Source of the DNA: Prorocentrum cordatum
Lineage: Eukaryota; Sar; Dinophyceae; Prorocentrales; Prorocentraceae
Length of the DNA stretch: 64,000 nt
Assembly (NCBI GenBank): GCA_963575745.1
Contig: CAUYUJ010022503.1
Coordinates: 1,418,769-1,482,768, forward strand
Reading direction: 5' to 3'
This document shows positions 21,171-34,797 of this stretch, in pieces. The notes below the pieces were generated by a model. That model worked only from the letters and a program-made list of their open reading frames with translations, was not told where the DNA came from and made no database searches. Within the stretch, counting starts at the first letter, position 1, and each line of letters starts with the position of its first letter. A program made the position numbers and the translations under genes.

Positions 21171-21454
21171 AATCGTTTCGGGAGCCTCGGGCTTCAACAT
21201 TGCAAGAGACACGGCAGCATGTTCTGCATCAGCCGAGGTTAGATGAGGGAACTCATCAGGGGGAGTGGTGAAGGTGCGAGGCTGCCAGTCCTGGTCTCGC
21301 TTCGGACGGGTCCGCGGTGTCTATGCAACTCCCGTCTGTAAAGATCTGGGCTTTTTTCTGGGGGAGCGAGCACGAGTCTACTTGCTGACCGTCCGCCCCC
21401 ACAAACCTGAGATCCCAGTCCTAGACTGGTTCTGAAATCAGTCAGTGAACATCC
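21171..21454. other. Unassigned spacer
   Basis: No gene, repeat or RNA recognised in this mixed-composition spacer between the satellite array and the next pyrimidine tract. Confidence 0.3.
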
Positions 21455-21645
21455 ACTTCTCCTACTCCCTTGTCCTCCTCGTCCTCCTCCTCCTCCTCCT
21501 ACTCCTGGTTCTCCTCGTCCTCCTCCTCCTCGTCCTCCTCCTCGTCCTTCTACTCCTCGTCCTCCTCCTCGTCCTTCCCCTCTTCGTCCTTCTCGTCCTT
21601 CTCGTCCTCCTCATCCTCCTCCTCCATCACCTCCTCCCTCCTTCT
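21455..21645. repeat. (CTC/GTC)n polypyrimidine tract
   Basis: CTCCTCGTCCTCCTC-type triplet tract; the Leu- and Ser-rich frames are artefacts. Confidence 0.9.
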
Positions 21646-22255
21646 CGCTTCGATCATGGGACGCTGTGCATCCCCTCTCGCTCGTTACCTCCCTCCCTCC
21701 CTTCCCCCCTCCGATCGATGCGGTTCCATGGTGACCCCAGCGGGCTCGATCCGATTCGATTCCGACATTCCCACGATCCGATGCGGCCCGATGTCTGCAA
21801 GGCGTAGTCGGTGTATCATGGCGCGGCGGATTCGATCCGATTTTGACCCATTCATTCGAGAGCAACTCGTGGTTGCCTTGAGTGTCCTCGTAGTTTAGTC
21901 TCTCGGGAGTGCATTGGCGTGCGCTTGCGGCTGGTGGTGGATGAGACAGCGCCAATTCAGCGACGATCCAGCGCCGACGAGCGTCGATTAGCGTCGGCCA
22001 GCGCCGGCTCGCAAGAGCCAGCAAGATGGCCTGGAAGGCTCCCGTGAGTTGCCACCGAATCGTGCATGCTCCGTAGACGCGCTGACGGCGATGCAGGCAA
22101 GGGCGATGCAGTTTTTGGGACTGTAGGTGGAGGTGTTTCGTGGCCGACTCCATTGCAGGAAAGCGCTGTTTTCGTGTTCTTCCAGTGTGTTCTCATCGCC
22201 GCTGACGACGACAGAACAGCACACGCCCATACCCAATCGGCGGGCCCGAGGGGGA
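21646..22255. other. Unassigned DNA with short GGCCAGCG repeats
   Basis: A short tandem of AGCG(A/C)CGA and GGCCAGCGCC units lies at 21950-22025. Otherwise no gene is supported. Confidence 0.3.
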
Positions 22256-22365
22256 GGAGGACCAGCTGTGGGCATGGCCGCGGGGGTTGTCGGGCCCCAG
22301 GGGAGAGGCTCACCGTCGAGCGGGGACCCCCCTCCGACAACACGCACCAGCAGCCCCCTCTCCGT
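22256..22365 (+). repeat. Dispersed repeat, copy 1 (related to 49.4-49.7 kb)
   Basis: CGGGGGTTGTCGGGCCCC, then GGCTCACCGTCGAGCGGGGA, then CTCCGACAACACGCACCA match in order and spacing the two tandem copies at 49378-49525 and 49526-49673, in the same orientation. Confidence 0.7.
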
Positions 22366-24200
22366 CCCCCCCCCCCCTGGGTATGGATCGGGGGCGGACA
22401 GAACCCCCAACAGTGACACGTCGATTAGTGGATTGTCCGTTTTCGGTTCTCGAGATGGCGCCGCGGCCGTTCTTTTCCAGGCTTGCGCCCGCCAGGTTTG
22501 GGCCTCAGGTCGTTTTCACTAAACCACGTTTTGCTAAAGGGGGGTCTGTCCATCCCCGAATGGATGTTCGCCCGTCAGCCAGCGTGGCCTTGGAGATGCC
22601 GAGCGACCGCAGGCTCCGAGCACGCAGGCCCCGCACACCTCGGGGGCGCCCCGCGGGCCTCCCTCGAGGCCCCCGACCTCCGAGGGGCCCCCCGAGGCCC
22701 CCCCGAGGGGGGGCCCCGTCGGCCCTCCCCGCGCGGCGCTCTGCCCCTTCGGCCCTCCCGCGCGGCAGGGGCGGCCCGTGCAGCCGCCCGCCGCGCGCCG
22801 GCCGCCGCCCTCCACCGCTGCGTGCGGGCCGGGGCGCCCCTGCAGCGCCCCGCCGCCAGAGATGGGGCCCGCGGGGGGGGGAGAGGGGGGGGGGCGAGAG
22901 GCAGTGCACGGGCAAAAAGCGTTCGAGCCCTCGCACACGTGAGGGGGGATACTCATCACCCCCCCCGGCCCCCGAGATCCATGCAGACTCTAGCATGGGT
23001 GGTGGTTGGGGGGTTCGAATAGTTCTGTCCACTCATGCCCTCTCCAGTGCCGCACCCTCAATATTAATTTTGGTCACCCTCAGTATTGATTGGGGAGGGG
23101 GGTGAGAGCAGTGGCGAAGCGCCCTCGCTGGCCCATAGGCCCACCACTGAGCGTTCTAAGAGCCTCTTGTGGTCTGCACGAGATGTTCTCAGAACATTTC
23201 TGGCTGAGACCGTCTTGTTTTAATGCATCGGCGTTATGTTCTAAGAGCACTGTTTTGGCGATTGGAACATTATCTTCTTTTGTGAACATACCGTGGTAGG
23301 CCTATAGGAATGCCGGGGACGGTCGGTCCCCGCTCAAGGGGTGAGAGAGGATCGTCGGGCGTTGCGTACCGTCAACTCGCATAGTAAGGATGAGCGACTT
23401 TCTAAGGTTGTCCTTGCAACCTTCCCCTTCGGTCCATCTTTAGCCGCTTTCGCTGGCAACGTGTCGGCATGGCCCGCTCGCAAAGTGTCGGCATGGCCTT
23501 CCAGGGCCCTGCATCCTCACCGCGCATCCATGTCATACGGGCTGACTGTAAATGGGGGGAGCGATAAAATATGGGGGTTAAGAAAGGCGCACCCCACCTC
23601 AAGTGCCCCCCAAAGGCCCCGATACGGGCACGGGGTGTGTACGTTTCATCCCCCTCACCATGTATCGCCCCCCCCCCCATGAGCCATGAGGCAACGCGGG
23701 AGATCGAAGAAACTGGACAATTAGGAGGGTGTCTTCTCCGGTCTCGAAGCTCCGCGAGACGGTCCAGCATCTGGACTTGTGAGCCACTGCGTGGGCCACG
23801 GCGCTGCCAGAGGTCGGGGCGAAGCAGTGGTGGCATGGGGCGCAGTGATGCGGGCAGGCACGAGAGGGTCTCGGGGGGTGGGCGGGAGGGAGGGCCAGGT
23901 CGGGCGACATGGGGTGGGCACGAAGTCTGCTGGCCCGGCTCCGCCGTCCTGCCGCTGGGCACACTCCTTGATGCATGGGCGCCGAGAGGTGCCAGATGAA
24001 GAGAGGTGCGTGAGCTGATGCCCTACCTCCTCCTCCTCCTGCTCAGTCCCACCTTATCGTCGGCCCCGAGAGCGCAAGAGGCCGACGGAGGGCTTGGGAG
24101 GGCACTCTTGTGACATGGTTTCGAGGGGGGATCAGGACGTCTTCCGCCTGTCATTTGCGAGACTTCAGCTGGTCCACTCTGTGCTGCGCAGAGCGAGCCT
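22366..24200. other. Unassigned GC-rich DNA
   Basis: Very G/C-rich at 22640-22900 (GGCCCC and GAGGCCCC repeats), then ordinary composition. GTTCTAAGAGC occurs twice (23153, 23238) in an AT-richer patch. No reading frame has a recognisable domain. Confidence 0.3.
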
Positions 24201-24206
24201 GGCACT

Positions 24207-24889
24207 TCACAGCGTGAGGGCGGAGAAGGAAGGGAAGGCGCAGAGGGGCCTCGTCCTCCCTCCTCTTGTCCTCGCTCTGTGTGCCGTCGCCACGGCTGGA
24301 CGCGGCTCGGAAAACGGATCACGATGATGCGCGGGGGTGGCCTGGGGATCAAATCTGCGCGGGTCCTCAGGGATGCTGGAGCTGCTGGATTGGACTCGTC
24401 GCCCATATGTTCTGGAAGGCATCAACGCTTGAAGAACTGGTTGAGAATGTGCTTGCCGAAGTCGCGCAAGTGCAAGCTCGAAGAATAGTGTCGCACATGT
24501 CTGAGCCAGGCTTTGTCTGCGAGTGCCACACTTGCCACTCAGAGGAAGAACGCGTTCAAGGTTGAAATGCAACAGCTGCATCAAGGTTGGAATGTCACAA
24601 GCCAAGGCCCGAGTCCAGACCCACGCCGCAAAGTCTCCCAAACGATGCTCAGTAGGGGCCTGCACAAACTCGGCTCAGGGAGCGCTGCACCTCCTAGGCC
24701 AGCGGTAGTGCTGCGTTGGACGGGGCCAGGCAACCTGGCTGACATGAAGGGTTGAAACGTGAATCTTTTCGAGTCGTAAGTGCCCGCTGGAAACACGATA
24801 TGGATGATTGCGTTCAGGCTCAATGCTATGCTTCGCCACGTTTGTGCGCTTACAGCCTGCGCAAGGAACACGCGATGAACGTGGGCCAC
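24207..24889 (-). other. Overlapping unassigned frames on the minus strand
   Basis: Two - strand frames (24207-24665, 152 codons; 24581-24889, 102 codons) have mixed amino-acid composition (for example DFAAWVWTRALACD and TWRSIALSLNAIIHIV), unlike the surrounding repeat-derived frames. They could be relics of a mobile element or of a host exon. No motif is decisive. Confidence 0.25.
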
Positions 24890-24954
24890 GCGCTGAATCT
24901 AGAGCACCCCTTGCGACCTCGCTCGCAGACGAACCTCTCGAGCACAGACGGCCA

Positions 24955-27055
<2,101 letters not shown>

Positions 27056-27430
27056 ATGAGGGATTGTAGGAGGAAGTTCAGGCCGACAATCTTCCCAGCT
27101 CGGACCGTCAATCTCCCAATCGTAGGCCGCCAGTCTCCGAAGCTTAAGCCGCCAGCCTTTGAGCAAGCAGCTTAGTGCGACCATGGCCCAAGCTTATGAC
27201 GACACCAGGGAGATTGGGCAGATGTAGTGCTGGTGGAGGTGGGTGATGGCGGAAGCGGGCGGCCAATTTCCACAGTTTAGGCCGCCAATCTCCCAAGCTT
27301 GGGCAGCCAGCCAGTGAGCATGCAGCTTGGTGCGGCAGGACGAGGATATTTACGAGTGAGGTGGTCGCGGAGGATTAGGCGCCAATCTTCCAAGCTTAGG
27401 CCGCCAATCTCGCAACGCTATCTTGGCAGG
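27056..27430. repeat. GGCCGCCAATCTCCCAAGCT dispersed short repeats
   Basis: At least six degenerate copies of a block reading GGCCGCCAATCTCCCAAGCT (near 27080, 27101, 27125, 27276, 27385, 27401). A longer two-copy block ends in GAGCAxGCAGCTTxGTGCG (27155-27180 and 27317-27336). No gene. Confidence 0.7.
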
Positions 27431-28185
27431 ACATCCTATCATTAGCCCACTCGCGTCCAGGGCATCGTAGCATGGTCCTGCAGCTTCCTGACCCGTGGTG
27501 AGGGCTATACCTGTCACGTAATGGAGGGACGTGCTGCGAAGATGCGGTGAGGAGATTGGGATGTTTGGAGTCCTTGCTGTTGTGCTGCACTCGCGGGCTT
27601 CTCCGCCTCCCTTAGCCCTTCTAGTTCCTGTTGTGCACGCTCTGCTCGTATAATCATTTTGGTCTCCTGTGTGTGCGTTTCCTCTTTGCAGGCACGCGCG
27701 TTACGACGCGACGATCGCTTCGATCAATGTTGGTCTGACGTGGCACGGGGGAGGAGATGGGTGGCCGTTGTCTGGAGGAGGGGTGCCGACGGCAGAGGGC
27801 CGGGGCAGGGCCGCCATCACCCAGTGCGCCAAGGCGATGCTGGTGGAGTGCCGGCGCCCAGCTCTCTGCGGCCTCGGGCTCCTGCCATGACCCACCCGCG
27901 ATTTGGGGGCGTCGTCGAGAAGGGGCAGGGCCAGTGACAGTCAATCTGATTATGATGCTGGTCATGATGATAGTAGTGCTGATGGTGATGGTGGCTGTGA
28001 CGCTGATCATGGTGATGGTGAGGAGGGGCATTATTAGGAATGTCAGAAGTCAGTGAAGCCGCGCCGCACGGCGCATCGGGTAAACAGCACAGGGTCAATG
28101 ACAGCAGTTTTGATACATAAGTTCTTAGAACACATATGCTTGGGCAATGCTTCTCCACCAGGTTCTACTGTAGACCAAGCCGATC
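27431..28185. other. Unassigned DNA and GAT/ATC run beside the minus-strand LINE
   Basis: Mixed DNA at 27431-27935 with no recognisable gene. A 100-bp triplet-rich run (27938-28038, ATC-type on the - strand) lies about 150 bp beyond the last recognisable coding remnant of the - strand LINE and could be its 3' tail. Confidence 0.35.
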
Positions 28186-30050
28186 TCAGCATGCATAGAT
28201 GTGCCAGAGGCCGAGCATGCTTGGAAGGAATGCTCGTGCATCACACGTACCCATGTCAGTCTGGGGCGGCCTCGTGCTCCTCTTCCGTGTAAGACGGGAG
28301 GATTCAGGCTCCCCGAGGTAAGACAGCATCGCGAGTTGCCGTGTCCGGCATGCTACCAAGCTTCCCAGATAAGTCAAGTTGCTTCATGAGTATGCGGCTG
28401 CTCAGGCGGTTCTGCCTTGCTTGCTTGTGGGAGATCATAGAATGAGGGATCTTCATAATCCTGCGAAGACATCGTGCCTGAAACGCGGCAAGTTTATTCC
28501 TCTCGGCTTTCCGCAGACGCAGGGCCTCGATGCTGTACGTGAGTTTGCGGTGAATGACAAAACCGTTCTTCTCAGACATATGTTCGCGTGGCTTCGCCTC
28601 AGGCTTCATTTATCCAGGGCTCCCCTGGCCTTTCCCAGTCTGCGCGCCAGAGACGCGTCCGCGTTGCAGTCAGCATTCAAGAGGCCTCCAAGATACAGAG
28701 CGGGACTCGTAGGTTTGACTAGGTCTTCAGTGGATATGAATACTCGCGCTGCATGACGTACCTGCAGATTCAAAGTTTTTTTCCCAAATCGGGCTCTAGA
28801 CCGAACTTCCACGCATGGTGAACAAGCGTGCGTAAGAAAAGCTGCAAACGAGGGATGCCGTCCGACATCAAGGCTGTTTCGCCCGCGTACGCTACGTCTA
28901 AGCATGTTCGCCCTTCAGCAAGCGGACCGAGCTCTTGCACCACACCCTCGACATCTGTCAGCAGCACGGACAGCATAATGTTGCAGAGATAAGGGTCAGG
29001 GGGCACCCTTGCGCGATGCCAGATTGTTGGTCGAAGATGCCAGACTCCCCATGCGCACTGCGCACTTCAAAAGTCATGCTGTCGGAAACCTCTGCTGTGG
29101 TATCGATAAACTCACCTGGTATGCCAAACCGGGACAGGGCGATGACCAAAGCATCCGCGTCCACTCGCTCAAAGGTTTTTGACCAGTCAAGCAGCAGCAC
29201 GGACAGGCAGCCTTCTTTGGTCGCCCATGCCTTCTCTATCAGCCTCTGAACCAGAAAGTACTATGCGTTGCTAGCTCCAGGGCGTTTTCTAAATCCGAGT
29301 TGCGTTGGTCGCAGGCGTTCCTCAACTCCTCCCTCTACCATGCGGTGCAGGACCCGGGCGGCGATGACCTTGTACCCAACAGACAGAAGCGATACTGGCC
29401 GGTAGTTCTCTGAGACTCTGGCAGAGACATATCGCCATTTTTGTACACAGTGGACACACTGAGTGCTTCCACTGCTTTGGCACGGTCTTCTTCCTCCAGC
29501 GAAAGTTGCAAATATTGAGCAGCACATCGCGGGCATCAGCGTCAGACCGCAATGTTTGCCAGAGGTCCAGGGGAATGCCGTCAGGTCCCGCAGCCCGCCC
29601 TGCCCGCAAGTCCGTCAGTACTGCTGACAGTTTCTCGCTGGAGAAATCGCCCGTCCGCAGAGGCAACACAGGGCCAAGTTTGTCCCCGTGCGGAAGGGCT
29701 CTGCCAGGTAACGGCGGTTTCCACTGCACCGTGGCGTAATACGTTGCTATACTTCCAGCGCGCTCTTCACTGCCGACGAGATGTCCAGACGTGTCTCTAA
29801 GCCTCCCCTGTCGCTTCAAGCCTCTCCGTTTGAACTGTCTCAGACTTCTCCGATCCCCATTTGGCAACATGTCGTTCAGCCATGCCTCCCGGCTCTTATT
29901 TGCAGATGTTCTGAACTGTTGTGGCAGAAAGTATTTATCATTATCAATTTGGCCAGCCACGCGGGCTTGGGTGCGTTGTTCTATCAGACTCAATGTGCCC
30001 CGTCGTATCCACGGCCAGCTCGCTAAGCGCTTGCGCAGGGCGCCTGTCAA
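28186..30050 (-). pseudogene. LINE reverse transcriptase, decayed, catalytic site lost
   Basis: Reading on the - strand through several frames, the order is: AGPDGIPLDLWQTL (fingers, near 29580); NYRPVSLLSVGYKVIAARVL then QLGFRKRPGASNA (29261-29420); LLDWSKTFERVD (motif A, near 29170); QSGIAQGCPL (motif B, near 29020); DVAYAGETALM (motif C, near 28895); and the C-terminal block YSIEALRLRKAERNKL then RRIMKIPHSMISHK (28430-28550). Motif C has Gly-Glu where the family has Asp-Asp, so polymerase activity is lost even apart from the stops and frameshifts between 28606 and 29536. It continues downstream of the endonuclease relic at 30047-31066. Confidence 0.85.
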
Positions 30051-31066
30051 GACAGACAGCCGCCGCCGCAGCCATGCCGGCCGGAAGTGGCCCTGGCAGC
30101 CACTGTGTTAACAGCCGCGTTCTCGCAGATTTGGTGCAGAAGCTCCGATACGAAATACGTCTGCGCGTTCTCCTGGGCGATCGAAGCCAAAGTTTGCAAA
30201 CTCAGGGTGTACCGCGCCGGCTTTGGAGAGGTTTTTGGAATCCCCACGGCAAGCCTAGCAACGACGAGGAAGTGGTGCGAAGAAAAACCTACCGATCGTT
30301 CCGTCCTGACCTCTCGCACCGTGTCCTGCCCCTTGCGCTCCACAAGCAAGTGGTCGATCTCGGCGACACTCTGCGGCGTGAGATCCGAAACCAGCGTAGC
30401 CCAGAGATCATAGTAAGTCGCTCTCTGGTCACCTGGCCTGTCCAGAAACATGTTAGCAAGAACCATGTGGAGTGCAGTGCAAATTTCGACGATCATATTC
30501 TGATTGCTGCGTGCATCGGTCGCGTTGCCTGGAGCACCCCAGACATGTGGCACGACAACATCTGCATGCTCGCACGTCGGGCCAAAACGAGCACTCTTGA
30601 CACCACAAACGTACAAAGGTCCATAGGCTGGATGCGAGAAATGAAAGTGTGAAGGTCATCATGGAAGTCGTGACGCACATCAAACTCAAGACCAAATTGC
30701 GACAGTACGCGATAATGATAGACATGTAGCCGCCTGGGTCTCGAAGAGTCAGGCTAGCAAGTCAGCTCGACTCCTGCACGAAGCTCATGACAGTGTGCCG
30801 GGCAGAAGGGGCAACCACGAAGCCCGCTCCTGCCTGCTCGAGGACAGTCTCGGGACCGCCCGACAAAATAACTAAACACCTTTTGTGTTAAACTCGGAGG
30901 ATGTGCACAGGTGTGTCTCCTGCAAGCAAAGCACTGCGATCCTTCTCTCCTCCATGGTCTTTACCAGCTGCTTCAATTTCGTGCAGTCGCTGTCCAACCG
31001 CATGCCTTCCACTTTCCACGAGGCAATGGTCGTGACATCATATGTCCTGCACGCCCTTTCTTCCAA
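30047..31066 (-). pseudogene. LINE endonuclease domain, decayed
   Basis: The N-terminal part (30872-31066) reads TIASWKVEGMR then RRIAVLCLQETHLC, the Asn/Trp and QETH signatures of EEP endonucleases, with the usual Asn after Trp replaced by Lys. The C-terminal part (30047-30616) contains IDHLLVERKGQ and SSHHFLVVARL, matching the (I)DH..L and S(D/H)H positions. The middle is in a third frame. It lies immediately upstream of the reverse transcriptase relic on the same strand, so both belong to one element. Confidence 0.8.
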
Positions 31067-31246
31067 ACAAATTCATGACCAAGAACAGGTGCGCTATGGT
31101 AGGGTTGATGGTGCTGATGGTGACTGCAAGGTTCTGAAACGTGTGGTGAAACGCCTGGTTCGAATCTGCGTGGTAAAGCTTCGTGTAAGCTTCCATGCCC
31201 ACAATCTGGAGCTAGGGTGCTGATAGCTTATGCGCCGTGCAAGTCC

Positions 31247-31753
31247 CTAGTGGGACTCTTCCCCCTTCACTCCTTTTCCTTTTGGGCCGATTTTAATGAT
31301 CCCCTTGGCTGGGAACCGCTGCAGTTTCTCCTGCAGCTTCTTGACCATCTCCAGGAACTGTGGGACATCGGCCTGAGTTGACCAGCCCTTCCAACCCGTG
31401 TCGTACTCCACCTTCAGCGTGCCGCCGTGGATTGTCACCTGCAGCGCAACCTCGCTGCCGACCCACACCTTGCCCTCCTCAGGGTTGGCCCAGACGCTGG
31501 TGCTGACGTAGCCCCACTCCTTCAGCATCCGCTTGGATCCAAAGCCGAACGAATTCACGATTCTCTCCGGCACTCTGGCAATGCTTTGTTCTATTTGGTC
31601 CAGACCGTGTTTCCGCCCTCCTTGAAAGCCTTCTTGTGGACCGTGTGCGCTGCGTTGTCCCTGCCAGCCTGGTCCCAGAACTTTGCAAGAGCAAGCCCTG
31701 GAACCCGCCTTTGACGGACGTAAGCGTCCTCCGGATGAGCTGCATGACCGCAC
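31247..31753 (-). CDS. Possible ORF1 of the minus-strand LINE
   Basis: 168 codons open, ending about 180 bp upstream of the endonuclease relic in LINE order. The C-terminal two thirds look like a real protein (GFGSKRMLKEWGYV, VGSEVALQVTIHGGTLKV, FLEMVKKLQEKLQRFPAKGI). The first third reads better in another frame (ALAKFWDQAGRDNAAHTVH), which suggests a frameshift near 31580. The family is not recognised; assignment as ORF1 rests on position, and an unrelated host fragment is possible. Confidence 0.4.
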   Translation of the reverse strand: MRSCSSSGGRLRPSKAGSRACSCKVLGPGWQGQRSAHGPQEGFQGGRKHGLDQIEQSIARVPERIVNSFGFGSKRMLKEWGYVSTSVWANPEEGKVWVGSEVALQVTIHGGTLKVEYDTGWKGWSTQADVPQFLEMVKKLQEKLQRFPAKGIIKIGPKGKGVKGEESH

Positions 31754-31854
31754 CCCCTGGATAAGACAGCATCCCCCCCTTCCCTTTGTATCTCTTGATC
31801 CGTGGGATTGAATGCGGTGCTAGTGAAACAACTGGCGGGGAAGCCGAGCTTTCT

Positions 31855-33132
31855 TACCTATACGACCACCCTTCGGGTGATCAGGAGGTTCAGGGGGGGG
31901 GGACCAACGTCTCACTCGATCGGTCTCACTATCGATCTCACTTTCGATCTCACTATCGGTCTCGCTCGATCGATCTCGATCTATCTCACAATCGATCTCA
32001 CTCGATCTATTTCATTCGATCGATCTCACAATCGATCTCACAATCGATCTCACAATCGATCTCACTATCGATCTCACTATCGATCTCACTATCGATTTCA
32101 CATTCGGTCTCACTATCGACCACACTATCGATATCACAATCCACGTCATCATCATCGTCATCATCATCATCATCATCATCGTCATCAACGTTATCAACAT
32201 GATCATCATCATCATCATCATCATTTTCATCACCGGGGCACCATCATCATCATCACTTCATCACCATCATCGTCAACATCATCATCATCACCATCATCAT
32301 CACCATCGGGACACCATCATCGTCACCATCATCATCAACATCATCATCATCGGGACACCATCATCATCATCAGCATCGGAACACCACCATCATAATCATC
32401 ATCATCATCATCTCATCATCATCTGAACACCATCACCGACATCATCATCATCATCACCATCGGGACACCATCATCATCAGCAACATCATCAACACCATCG
32501 GGACACCATCATCATCGTCACCATCATCATCACCATCATCATCTTCATTATCATCGGGGCACCATCATCATCATCAACATCAGCAGCATCATCATCATCA
32601 CCGGGCCACCATCATCAGCATCATCATCATCACCTCATCATCAACATCATCATCATCTGGACACCATCATCGTCATCAGTATCAATTTCATCATCATCGG
32701 GACACCATCGTCATCACCATCATCATCAACAGCGTCATCGTCAACCTCATCAGCACCATCATCATCGAGACACCAACATCTTCATCATCATCATCTTCAT
32801 CATCATCAGCATCATCATCTCATCACCCCATCATCATCAACATCATCAGGGTCGTCAACATCATCATCATCATCATCATCGGGACACCATCATCATCAGC
32901 AACATCAGCATCATCAACATCGTCATCATCGGGACACCATCATCATCACCACAATGGCCATCATCATCACCATCATCATCATCAACATCGTCAACATCAT
33001 CATCAGCATCATCATCATCATCGGGACACCATCATCATCACCACCGTCATCATCATCATCAACATCAACATCATCGACATCATCATCATCACCGCCACCA
33101 CCATCATCATCATCATAATCATCATGATGATG

Positions 33133-33180
<48 letters not shown>

Positions 33181-33489
33181 GGGACACCGACGGGACACCG
33201 GCGGGACACTGGCGGGACTCCGCGCCCCACCGGCCCCCGGAAAGGAAACATTTGGTCCAGCCGCGCCTCAGCCGGAAGCGGGACACCGGCGTGACACCGC
33301 GCCCCACCGGCCCCCGGAAAAGAAACATTTGGTCCGGCCGCGCCTCAGCCGGAGGAGACTTTCTTCTCGCCGCTCACGCAGCTTCGCCTCGCCCGCACGC
33401 ACGGCACGCGCGAACACGAAACCGAAACCGATTTCCCGGTAGGGGGGCTCTCCGTTCCACTTCGATCTCGCCCCCTCGCCTCCGATCCC
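31855..33489 (+). mobile_element. Composite element, copy 1: conserved ends, GATCTCA/CAT interior
   Basis: The left end TACCTATACGACC...CTTCGGGTGATCAGGAGG followed by a G run matches 60585-60630. The right end (about 33378-33489: GCAGCTTCGCCTCGCCCGCA, CGAACACGAAACCGAAA, GATTTCCCGGT, a G run and CGATCTC) matches 61074-61178. Between them this copy has a 12-bp CGATCTCACTAT array (31910-32140), then a CAT microsatellite with recurring CGGGACACCATCATC units (32140-33185). The other copy has a different repeat. The mobilisation mechanism is unknown and the term element is inferred from two bounded copies. Confidence 0.6.
32140..33185. repeat. CAT microsatellite with CGGGACACC spacers
   Basis: About 1 kb of (CAT)n punctuated at irregular intervals by CGGGACACCATCATC. 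The same GGGACACC word closes the tract (33181-33220) and recurs in the second composite copy at 60958-60985. Frames within are not genes. Confidence 0.93.
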
Positions 33490-33718
33490 CTCCAAAGTTC
33501 CTGCCGTAGCTCTGATTGTGAGGATGTCTCAGGCGAAACGGGATCCAGACGTCCTGGAGCGTGTTTCTTTATTGCTTGGACATAGCGGGCGTCATGGCCC
33601 ACGGCCCCCCCCCTATGACGTAACGCTCCCCCCCCAGTGCGTTCCGGGCATTGCCGCCGTGCGCATCGGGATCCACATAGGTGTCCGCATAGGAATCCGC
33701 ATAGAAGTCTGGTCCGCA

Positions 33719-33761
<43 letters not shown>

Positions 33762-33765
33762 TCGT

Positions 33766-33832
<67 letters not shown>

Positions 33833-34054
33833 CTTGTCGCTCGTCGCTCGTCGCTCGTCGCTCGACGCTCGACGCTCGACGCTCATCGTCGTCGTGCGCG
33901 CAGACGCGGCTGGAGTTTTTTTGGTCCAGAATCAGGCCGATGACGGCAATCATCAGTGGAGTTGGGGGCGGAGTGGGCCGATGACGTCACGTTTCGTGCC
34001 GGCGGCGCCTGGGAATGGCCTAGGAATGTCCGAAAACGGGTAGCAGCGTGTAGG

Positions 34055-34352
34055 TGGCGATCTGCACCACCGCGCCTGTTGACACCACAGTGCCTGCGTG
34101 CACCACAGCGCCTGTGCACACAACACCGCCTATGTACACCACAGCAGCCGCGTGCGACACAGCGCCAGTGTGTGCCACAGTGCCTGCGAGCTCCACAGCG
34201 CTTGTGTACACCACTGCGCCTGCGTGCGCCACATCAGCCGTGTGCAACACTACCAGTGTACACCACAATGCCTGCGTGCACTACAGCGCCTGTGTACACT
34301 ACGGCGCCTGTGTGCACCACAGCAACTGTGCGCAACAGAGCACTTCTGCTGC
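34055..34352 (+). repeat. Tandem array of about 21-bp units, left arm
   Basis: Units like ACCACAGCGCCTGTGTACAC and ACCACAGTGCCTGCGTGCAC. The array starts after GTAGGTGGCGATCTGCACCA, whose reverse complement bounds the inverted array at 34798-35118. The frames (Thr-Thr-Ala-Pro-Val-Tyr) are repeat artefacts. Confidence 0.9.
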
Positions 34353-34617
34353 ATATAGAATTTAGAAGGAAACTTTCTCACAGAACGGAGAGCCTGTGGA
34401 TTCCCTTCCAGCAAAAGGAGCGCCACTGGAATCTACGAGTCCTCCAGAGTCCGCCCGCATCATCCTGACTCCTCCCATCTGCGTCCAGGAGGCTCCAGCA
34501 AAATTGGCCGTCCGAGAACCAAGTGGACTGATTCAATAGACCATTATGCGGTGAACGCTGAGATGCGCACGTGCGCTGTAGTGCTGACTCGCACGGCAGG
34601 GGGGAATGTCGAGGGAG

Positions 34618-34690
34618 GAGGAGGAGGAGGAGGAGGAAGAGGAGGAGGAGGAGGAGGAGGAGGAGAAGGTGGAGGTGGAGGTGGCGGAGG
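34618..34690. repeat. GGA microsatellite in the centre of element A
   Basis: Purine-only (GGA)n between the inverted arms of element A. Confidence 0.9.
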
Positions 34691-34797
34691 AAGGAGACGG
34701 GAAGAACGTCGCATTCTATTATCAGCACTTCCCTGGCGTGGCGTTTAGCTGGCCGCAGCAGATCCTCACCTACATGCTCCTTCTACTTGTCTTGTGC

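Noticed and set aside
33637-33984. Arg-rich protein across the GTC tract
   Set aside because: Low-complexity translation of (GTC)n; no start or homologous domain.
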